DNA of 64,000 bases, taken from assembly GCF_002022275.1 (NCBI RefSeq), contig NZ_MSDF01000021.1:70668-134667 (forward strand), read 5' to 3'. The position numbers were made by a program, and so were the translations under genes. Below are positions 58,048 to 64,000 of the stretch, in pieces. The notes under the pieces are model-generated. The model saw only the letters and a program-made list of their open reading frames with translations. It was not told where the DNA came from and did no database searches. This DNA comes from Pseudomonas fluorescens (GTDB lineage: Bacteria; Pseudomonadota; Gammaproteobacteria; Pseudomonadales; Pseudomonadaceae). Position 1 is the stretch's first letter. Every line of letters begins with the position of its first letter.

Positions 58048-60693
58048 ATGAGTGATATCGATGCACGCTTGCGTGAGGATGTTCACCTGCTGGGTGAGCT
58101 GTTGGGCAACACCATTCGAGAGCAGTACGGCGATGATTTTCTCGACAAGATCGAGCAGATCCGCAAAGGCGCCAAGGCCGACCGCCGTGGCGCCGATTCG
58201 GAGAAAGCCGCTGGCGATGAGCTGAGCGCGAGCCTCAATCAGTTGCAGGAAGACGAGTTGTTGCCGGTGGCGCGAGCCTTCAACCAGTTTCTCAACCTGG
58301 CCAATATCGCCGAGCAGTATCAGTTGATTCATCGACGTGATGAGTCGCAACCGGCGCCGTTTGAGTCCCGGGTACTCCCCGAGTTGCTGGCCCGTCTGCA
58401 AAGCGAAGGTCACAGCGATGAATCCCTGGCCCGCCAGCTGGCGCGTCTGGACATCGAACTGGTCCTGACCGCGCACCCCACTGAAGTGGCGCGTCGCACC
58501 CTGATTCAAAAATACGATGCGATTGCCGCACAACTGGCGTTGCAGGATCACCGCGACCTCACCACGGCTGAGCGCGAGCAAATCCGCGACCGCCTGCAAC
58601 GGCTGATCGCCGAAGCCTGGCACACCGAAGAAATCCGCCGCATCCGGCCCACCCCGGTGGACGAAGCCAAGTGGGGCTTTGCGGTGATCGAGCATTCGCT
58701 GTGGCACGCCATCCCGAATTATTTGCGCAAGGCCGACCAGGCCCTGCATGCCGCCACTGGCCTGCGCTTGCCCCTTGAAGCGGCGCCGATTCGCTTCGCC
58801 TCGTGGATGGGCGGCGACCGTGACGGCAACCCGAATGTCACCGCGCCGGTCACCCGTGAAGTGCTGCTGCTGGCGCGCTGGATGGCGGCGGATTTGTACT
58901 TGCGCGACGTCGATCACCTGGCCTCCGAGTTGTCGATGCAACGCGCCAGCCCGGCGTTGCAAGCCAAGGTCGGCGACAGCGTCGAGCCGTATCGTGCAGT
59001 GCTCAAGCAACTGCGTGAACGCCTGCGCGCCACCCGCCAATGGGCCCACACTTCGCTGACGGCCAGCACCCCGGCGCCGGCGGACGTATTGCAGGACAAC
59101 CGCGAGCTGCTCGACCCGCTGGAGCTGTGTTTCCAGTCCCTGCATGAGTGCGGCATGGGTGTGATCGCCGATGGTCCGTTGCTCGATTGCCTGCGCCGTG
59201 CGGTGACCTTCGGCCTGTTTCTGGTGCGCCTGGATGTGCGTCAGGATTCCAGTCGTCATTCGGCCGCCATGACCGAAATCACCGACTACCTGGGGCTGGG
59301 CCGTTATGAGGACTGGGACGAAGAAGCGCGCATCAGCTTCCTGACTAAAGAGTTGGCGAACCGTCGGCCACTGCTGCCGGGCTATTTCAAACCGTCGGCG
59401 GACACCGCCGAGGTGTTGAACACCTGCAAGGAAATCGCTGCTGCACCGGCGGCGTCACTGGGCTCGTACGTCATCTCCATGGCGGGCGCCGCCTCCGACG
59501 TACTGGCAGTGCAACTGCTGCTTAAAGAGTCGGGCGTGCAACGGCCGATGCGCGTAGTGCCGCTGTTTGAAACCCTGGCCGACCTGGATAACGCAGGCCC
59601 GGTGATGGAGCGCCTGCTGCAACTGCCGGGCTACCGCACGCGTTTGCAGGGCCCGCAGGAAGTGATGATCGGCTACTCGGATTCGGCCAAGGACGCCGGC
59701 ACCACCGCAGCGGCCTGGGCGCAGTACCGCGCGCAGGAACGTCTGGTGGATATCTGCCGCGAGCAACAGGTGGAATTGCTGTTGTTCCACGGCCGTGGCG
59801 GCACCGTCGGCCGTGGCGGCGGCCCGGCTCACGCGGCGATCCTGTCGCAGCCGCCGGGCTCGGTGGCGGGGCGTTTCCGCACTACTGAGCAAGGCGAGAT
59901 GATCCGCTTCAAGTTCGGTTTGCCGGACATCGCCGAGCAGAACCTCAACCTGTATCTGGCGGCCGTACTTGAAGCGACGTTGCTGCCACCGCCGCCGCCC
60001 GAGCCGGCCTGGCGCCATTTGATGGATGAATTGGCGGCAGACGGTGTCAGCGCTTATCGCGCGGTGGTGCGGGAAAACCCGCAGTTTGTCGAATATTTCC
60101 GTCAGTCCACCCCCGAGCAGGAGTTGGGCCGTTTGCCTCTGGGCAGTCGCCCGGCCAAGCGGCGTGCCGGTGGTATTGAAAGCCTGCGCGCGATTCCGTG
60201 GATTTTCGGCTGGACCCAAACCCGCCTGATGCTGCCCGCCTGGCTCGGCTGGGAAGCGGCCTTGAGCAAGGCGCTGGAGCGTGGCGAAGGCGAGCTGTTG
60301 GGGCAGATGCGTGAGCAGTGGCCGTTCTTCCGCACGCGCATCGATATGCTCGAAATGGTGCTGGCCAAGGCGGATGCCGATATCGCCCGCCTCTATGACG
60401 AGCGCCTGGTGCAGCCTGATTTGCTGCCATTGGGTGCGCACTTACGCGACCTATTGTCGCAGGCGTGCAAGGTGGTGCTTGGCCTGACTGGTCAGTCGCA
60501 ACTGCTGGCCCACAGCCCGGACACGCTTGAGTTCATCCGCCTGCGCAACACCTACCTCGACCCGTTGCACCTGTTGCAGGCCGAATTGCTGGCGCGTTCG
60601 CGCCTGCAGGAGGCCCGGCAGGACAGCCCTCTGGAACAGGCGCTGCTGGTGTCCGTGGCCGGTATTGCCGCTGGTTTGCGCAACACCGGTTAA
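58048..60693 (+). CDS. ppc: Phosphoenolpyruvate carboxylase
   Basis: 881 residues, normal for bacterial PEPC (about 876-883). It makes oxaloacetate from PEP and bicarbonate, refilling the TCA cycle. Markers: VLTAHPTEVARRT with the active-site His (about 141), SWMGGDRDGNPNVTA, VMIGYSDSAKDAG with the conserved Lys, and LLFHGRGGTVGRGGGP, the glycine-rich active-site loop; the C-terminus ends RNTG as required for activity. The start at 58048 follows TGGAGA. A terminator follows. Confidence 0.98.
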   Translation: MSDIDARLREDVHLLGELLGNTIREQYGDDFLDKIEQIRKGAKADRRGADSEKAAGDELSASLNQLQEDELLPVARAFNQFLNLANIAEQYQLIHRRDESQPAPFESRVLPELLARLQSEGHSDESLARQLARLDIELVLTAHPTEVARRTLIQKYDAIAAQLALQDHRDLTTAEREQIRDRLQRLIAEAWHTEEIRRIRPTPVDEAKWGFAVIEHSLWHAIPNYLRKADQALHAATGLRLPLEAAPIRFASWMGGDRDGNPNVTAPVTREVLLLARWMAADLYLRDVDHLASELSMQRASPALQAKVGDSVEPYRAVLKQLRERLRATRQWAHTSLTASTPAPADVLQDNRELLDPLELCFQSLHECGMGVIADGPLLDCLRRAVTFGLFLVRLDVRQDSSRHSAAMTEITDYLGLGRYEDWDEEARISFLTKELANRRPLLPGYFKPSADTAEVLNTCKEIAAAPAASLGSYVISMAGAASDVLAVQLLLKESGVQRPMRVVPLFETLADLDNAGPVMERLLQLPGYRTRLQGPQEVMIGYSDSAKDAGTTAAAWAQYRAQERLVDICREQQVELLLFHGRGGTVGRGGGPAHAAILSQPPGSVAGRFRTTEQGEMIRFKFGLPDIAEQNLNLYLAAVLEATLLPPPPPEPAWRHLMDELAADGVSAYRAVVRENPQFVEYFRQSTPEQELGRLPLGSRPAKRRAGGIESLRAIPWIFGWTQTRLMLPAWLGWEAALSKALERGEGELLGQMREQWPFFRTRIDMLEMVLAKADADIARLYDERLVQPDLLPLGAHLRDLLSQACKVVLGLTGQSQLLAHSPDTLEFIRLRNTYLDPLHLLQAELLARSRLQEARQDSPLEQALLVSVAGIAAGLRNTG

Positions 60694-60730
60694 GGTTTTT
60701 CGCGTGTTCTCAAAGGCTTGCAGATGAACC

Positions 60731-60766
60731 GCAATGGCCGCTCCGAAAAGGGCGGCCATTGTTTTT
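60731..60766 (+). terminator. Terminator of ppc
   Basis: AATGGCCGC-N10-GCGGCCATT followed by GTTTTTG; nine-base perfect stem. The rest of the 280-base gap to adk (60694-60973) holds no gene. Confidence 0.88.
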
Positions 60767-60973
60767 GTAGCCCGGTTGCGCCTGGAGACACCCTGGCAAC
60801 GGGCAGGGACAGCGTGGGTTGCTGCGACTTTCGGCGGCTTGTGTGGTTTGGGCCCGCTGTGTATCTTGATCAGCCTTTGGCCGTTTGATCGGCCTGGACC
60901 CATATTTTTACGAGATTTGCCCCCATGCGGCGAATCCGAGCGTCATCTCTATAAAAAATTGAGGAGCACATCA

Positions 60974-61621
60974 ATGCGCGTCATTCTGCTGGGAGCTCCC
61001 GGGGCCGGTAAAGGTACTCAGGCAAAGTTCATCACTGAAAAATTCGGCATTCCACAAATCTCCACCGGCGACATGCTGCGCGCGGCTGTAAAGGCTGGCA
61101 CCGAGCTGGGCCTGATCGCCAAGAGCGTGATGGACAGCGGCGGCCTGGTTTCCGATGATCTGATCATCAACCTGGTCAAGGAACGCATCAGCCAGGAAGA
61201 TTGCAAAAACGGTTTCCTGTTCGACGGCTTCCCGCGCACCATTCCCCAGGCAGAAGCCCTGGTGAAAGCGGGCGTTGAGTTGGACGCCGTGGTCGAAATC
61301 GCGGTTGAAGACGAAGAAATCGTGCAACGTATCGCTGGCCGTCGTGTTCACGAAGCCTCGGGCCGCGTGTACCACACCGTCTACAACCCGCCAAAAGTGG
61401 CTGGCAAGGACGACATCACCGGCGAAGACCTGGTGCAGCGTAAAGACGACACCGAAGAAACCGTGCGTCATCGCCTGTCGGTCTACCATTCGCAGACCAA
61501 GCCACTGGTGGATTTCTACCAGAAGCTGTCCGCTGCCAACGGCAAACCGAAGTACAGCCACATCCCGGGTGTTGGTTCGGTGGAAGCAATCACCGCCAAG
61601 GTACTGCAAGCACTCAGCTGA
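60974..61621 (+). CDS. adk: Adenylate kinase
   Basis: 215 residues. Interconverts ATP, ADP and AMP. P-loop GAPGAGKGTQ (7-16), AMP-binding region ISTGDMLRAAV, FDGFPRTIPQA, and the LID segment (about 122-160, GRVYHTVYNPP) of long-type bacterial adenylate kinases; the LID has no zinc Cys. GAGGAG (60961-60966) precedes the ATG, so an in-frame upstream extension is rejected. Confidence 0.98.
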   Translation: MRVILLGAPGAGKGTQAKFITEKFGIPQISTGDMLRAAVKAGTELGLIAKSVMDSGGLVSDDLIINLVKERISQEDCKNGFLFDGFPRTIPQAEALVKAGVELDAVVEIAVEDEEIVQRIAGRRVHEASGRVYHTVYNPPKVAGKDDITGEDLVQRKDDTEETVRHRLSVYHSQTKPLVDFYQKLSAANGKPKYSHIPGVGSVEAITAKVLQALS

Positions 61622-61643
61622 TTCAGTATTGCGCTGTGTAGAC

Positions 61644-61671
61644 AACGGCCCGCTTGCGGGCCGTTGTTGTT
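61644..61671 (+). terminator. Candidate terminator of adk
   Basis: ACGGCCCGC-TTGC-GGGCCGT type hairpin followed by TGTTGTTT; strong stem but an interrupted T-run. It overlaps the tsaB promoter region. Confidence 0.65.
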
Positions 61672-61711
61672 TATACTGGCACACTTTTTTTCGACTTGGA
61701 CACCGACACCG

Positions 61712-62398
61712 ATGAGCACCCTGCTGGCCCTGGACACCGCGACTGAAGCTTGCTCCGTTGCCCTGCTGCATGATGGCAAGGTCACGAGCCACTACGAGGT
61801 GATTCCGCGCCTGCACGCGCAGAAGCTGTTGCCGATGATCAAGCAATTGCTTGAAGACGCAGGCACCACCCTGGCTGCCGTGGATGCCATCGCTTTCGGC
61901 CGTGGCCCCGGCGCGTTTACCGGTGTGCGCATTGCCATCGGTGTGGTGCAGGGCCTGGCCTTTGCACTGGAGCGCCCGGTGTTGCCGGTCTCCAACCTGG
62001 CGGTGCTGGCCCAGCGCGCATTGCGTGAACACGGCGCCTCGCAGGTGGCGGCGGCTATCGATGCGCGCATGGATGAAGTCTATTGGGGCTGCTACCGCGA
62101 AACTGCCGGCGAAATGCGCCTGGTGGGGGTGGAAGCGGTACAGCCGCCGGAATCTTCCGTGCTGCCCGAGGACGCCAGCGGTGACTGGTTCGGTGCCGGC
62201 ACTGGTTGGGGTTACGGCGAGCGCATTGGCGTGAAACCGACCGCTCAGGACGCCGCAATGTTGCCTCACGCTAAAGACCTGCTGACGCTGGCACGCTTCG
62301 CGTTCGAGCGGGGTGAAGCCATTCCGGCGGATCAGGCTGCACCGGTGTACCTGCGTGACAAAGTGGCGCAAACCAAGGCTGAACGCGGGATTATTTGA
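61712..62398 (+). CDS. tsaB: tRNA threonylcarbamoyladenosine biosynthesis protein TsaB
   Basis: 228 residues. TsaB is the partner of TsaD/TsaE in making t6A37 on tRNAs, which the trmO product at 19959 can then methylate. The ASKHA-fold N-terminus is seen in LLALDTATEACSVALLHDGK, the helix HAQKLLPMIKQLL, the conserved FGRGPGAFTGVRI and AAIDARMDEVYWGCYR. ATG at 61712; in-frame upstream codons lie in the adk terminator and are rejected. Confidence 0.96.
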   Translation: MSTLLALDTATEACSVALLHDGKVTSHYEVIPRLHAQKLLPMIKQLLEDAGTTLAAVDAIAFGRGPGAFTGVRIAIGVVQGLAFALERPVLPVSNLAVLAQRALREHGASQVAAAIDARMDEVYWGCYRETAGEMRLVGVEAVQPPESSVLPEDASGDWFGAGTGWGYGERIGVKPTAQDAAMLPHAKDLLTLARFAFERGEAIPADQAAPVYLRDKVAQTKAERGII

Positions 62399-62466
62399 CG
62401 TCAAAAATGATGGCAATTTGGGGTAAAAACCTCCAATCGTCAGAATTTGACCCTGTTTTTAAACCT

Positions 62467-62494
62467 TTTACAAATTATGTGTTCTAGTTATCAC
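62467..62494 (+). promoter_or_regulatory. Candidate promoter upstream of the 62559 gene
   Basis: TTTACA (62467-62472), 16-base spacer, TATCAC (62489-62494), in an AT-rich 160-base gap between tsaB and the next gene. About 65 bases before the ATG. Confidence 0.35.
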
Positions 62495-62558
62495 CAGAGC
62501 ATTTGCGCGCAACGGATCGCGCCACTAAAATGCCATCACTGATACCGAGTTCGCGTCC

Positions 62559-62849
62559 ATGCGTATAGACGGCTTTTCCTCACAGTCCTACCCCATCAAG
62601 CGTAAGCCGCGTAAGGCTAACGTCACGGTAGACGATTCGGTCGAGGATTCGCCGGACTTCATCGAAGTCCAGTCTGAGGCTCACGCCAACACGCAAGCGC
62701 GCACCGGCGGTCTTCCCGCCCGTCAGCAAGACATGGTCTTCCCCCGCTCCATGAGCAAAAGCGTCGCCACCGCCCTGGCCAGCTACCTGACCACCGCCGG
62801 CTTTGTCGAATGGGATATGGAAGTGCTGGGTCTCGACATCCACATCTGA
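62559..62849 (+). CDS. Small conserved-looking hypothetical protein
   Basis: 96 residues, not recognised. A basic N-terminus (YPIKRKPRKANV), an acidic stretch (VDDSVEDSPDF), then a C-terminal hydrophobic/aromatic segment (LASYLTTAGFVEWDMEVLGLDIHI). No signal peptide or transmembrane helix. Its stop overlaps the next start by one base (TGATG), so the two genes are coupled and may act together. Confidence 0.75.
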   Translation: MRIDGFSSQSYPIKRKPRKANVTVDDSVEDSPDFIEVQSEAHANTQARTGGLPARQQDMVFPRSMSKSVATALASYLTTAGFVEWDMEVLGLDIHI

Positions 62850-63709
62850 TGCGCCTGCCTTACTTTATCGGTTGCCCGTCCTGGAGTGAAAACGCCTGGC
62901 GCGAGTACCTGTATCCGGCTGACGCGCGCTCCAGCGATTACCTCTCGCTGTATTCCCAGGTCTTCAACGCCGTTGAAGGCAACACCACGTTTTATGCCCG
63001 ACCCTCGGCCGCCACCGTGCAGCGCTGGGCCGAAGTCATGCCTGAAGACTTTCGCTTCACCGCCAAATTCCCCGGGGACATCAGCCACGGCGGTGACCTG
63101 CGCGAGCAACTGCCGGCCGCCGAAAGTTTTGTCGGCTTGATGAGCCCACTGGGTGAGCGCGTTTCGCCCATGTGGCTGCAACTGTCGGCGAAATTTTCGC
63201 CGCAACGCCTCGGCGAGCTGGCCGGTTTTATTGATGGCCTTGAACGCCCGATGGCGGTGGAAGTGCGCCACCCGGAGTTCTTCGCCAAAGGCGATGCCGA
63301 GCGCACGCTTAACCGTCTGTTGCGTGACCGTGGCGTCGAACGTATCTGCCTCGACCCGCGCGCGCTGTTCAGTTGCACCTCCACCTCGGCGGCCGTGCTG
63401 CATGCGCAATCGAAAAAACCCAAGGTGCCGCCGCGTCCTGCTGCGTTGACTCAGTTTCCTCAAGTGCGATTTATTGGCCATCCCGAACTGGAAGCCAATG
63501 ACCCGTTCCTGATCCCCTGGGTCGAGAAAATCGCCAGCTGGATCGAAGAGGGGCGCACGCCCTACGTCTTTCTGCACACCTCGGACAACCGCCTCGCAGC
63601 GCAACTGGCGCTGCGCTTTCACGCCAAACTGATGGCGCGCCTGCCCGGTTTACCGGCGCTGCCGACCTTGCATCGAGAACCCGAAGCGGAGCAACTGGGG
63701 TTACTCTAA
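62849..63709 (+). CDS. DUF72 domain protein
   Basis: 286 residues. DUF72 is a TIM-barrel-like family of unknown function; the opening IGCPSWSENAWREYLYPA, then VFNAVEGNTTFYARPS, FTAKFPGDISH and WLQLSAKFSPQRLGELAGFI match it. The start at 62849 overlaps the previous stop by one base. The His and Asp/Glu pattern suggests an enzyme but no substrate is known. Confidence 0.9.
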   Translation: MRLPYFIGCPSWSENAWREYLYPADARSSDYLSLYSQVFNAVEGNTTFYARPSAATVQRWAEVMPEDFRFTAKFPGDISHGGDLREQLPAAESFVGLMSPLGERVSPMWLQLSAKFSPQRLGELAGFIDGLERPMAVEVRHPEFFAKGDAERTLNRLLRDRGVERICLDPRALFSCTSTSAAVLHAQSKKPKVPPRPAALTQFPQVRFIGHPELEANDPFLIPWVEKIASWIEEGRTPYVFLHTSDNRLAAQLALRFHAKLMARLPGLPALPTLHREPEAEQLGLL

Positions 63710-63736
63710 GGCTCACTTTCCCGCCAGGAGCCCGTC

Positions 63737-64000
63737 ATGGATGCCCAAACCCTTCGCGCCGAAACCTTCAAGGCCTTGCATGAGCGCGATCGCGCGTTCG
63801 TGATGCCCAACCCCTGGGACGCCGGCTCTGCCGTGATGCTCGCCAGCCTGGGTTTTGAGGCGCTGGCCACCACCAGCGCAGGCTTTGCTTTCAGCCTGGC
63901 GCGGCCGGATGCGGAAGGGGCGTTGTCGCTGGAAGATACGCTGGGTAACGCATCAGCGATTGTCCGCGCCACCGCATTGCCGGTGGCGGCAGACTTGGAA
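63737..64000 (+). CDS. Isocitrate lyase/PEP mutase family protein, 5' part
   Basis: The first 88 codons; the gene runs off the right edge. The frame opens after CCAGGAG. VMPNPWDAGSAVMLASLGFEALATTSAGFAFSLARPD is the typical opening of the family that includes 2-methylisocitrate lyase-like and oxaloacetate-decarboxylase-like enzymes. Catalytic motifs lie beyond the window, so the reaction cannot be set. Confidence 0.88.
   Translation, partial: MDAQTLRAETFKALHERDRAFVMPNPWDAGSAVMLASLGFEALATTSAGFAFSLARPDAEGALSLEDTLGNASAIVRATALPVAADLE

Noticed and set aside
1..64000. CRISPR array, tRNA or rRNA genes, insertion sequences
   Set aside because: No regularly spaced direct repeats, no cloverleaf-like or rRNA sequence and no transposase-like product was found on either strand.

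Overview
The window is chromosomal DNA of a Pseudomonas of the P. fluorescens group. The evidence is gene content and order that match pseudomonads (recA-recX, erdR-dgkA, finR/fpr, the seven-gene wsp operon, prfB-lysS, lptF, ppc-adk-tsaB), high GC coding sequence, and repeated palindromes of the fluorescens REP/REPIN type (GTGGGAGC..GGCTTGCC). About 68 protein genes are supported. No rRNA, tRNA, CRISPR, integrase or transposase was seen.

Region 1 (1-11690) is the right end of a lambda-like prophage or F-type (flexible, non-contractile) tailocin: a tandem pair of tail-assembly gpI genes, the tail-tip protein gpJ, two unknown proteins in a lower-GC patch, three consecutive tail-fibre cassettes joined by ATGA overlaps, a GH19 endolysin, and an Rz/Rz1 spanin pair with Rz1 nested inside Rz. 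It abuts pncC(cinA)-recA-recX; recA has a full LexA box.

Region 2 (11772-30311) is core genome: recombination (recA, recX), tRNA/rRNA/ribosome modification (tapT, trmO, a pseudouridine-synthase homologue without the expected catalytic Asp, rimO), the ErdR regulator, dgkA, the divergent finR/fpr pair, the potassium transporter kup, an Old Yellow Enzyme, two GNAT acetyltransferases and the glucan-biosynthesis protein opgD.

Region 3 (30625-38896, minus strand) is a polyamine catabolism and uptake unit in the order LysR regulator, aldehyde dehydrogenase, then ydcS-ydcT-ydcU-ydcV-patD as in E. coli, with REPINs lying between genes of the unit.

Region 4 (39065-52807) holds a DUF533 protein, the translationally coupled wspABCDEF operon plus wspR (surface sensing leading to c-di-GMP), prfB with its programmed +1 frameshift, lysS, a TetR regulator and a lipoprotein.

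Region 5 (52829-64000) holds a QEGLA-motif protein, a lipoprotein hydrolase, a small glycine-rich harpin-like protein preceded by a consensus-perfect hrp box (GGAACC-N15-CCACTGA), the lptF operon with a candidate AlgU promoter, ppc, adk, tsaB, a DUF72 protein and the start of an isocitrate lyase/PEP mutase family gene. The hrp-box gene, far from any visible type III secretion cluster, is the most unexpected item; the triple tail-fibre array comes second.
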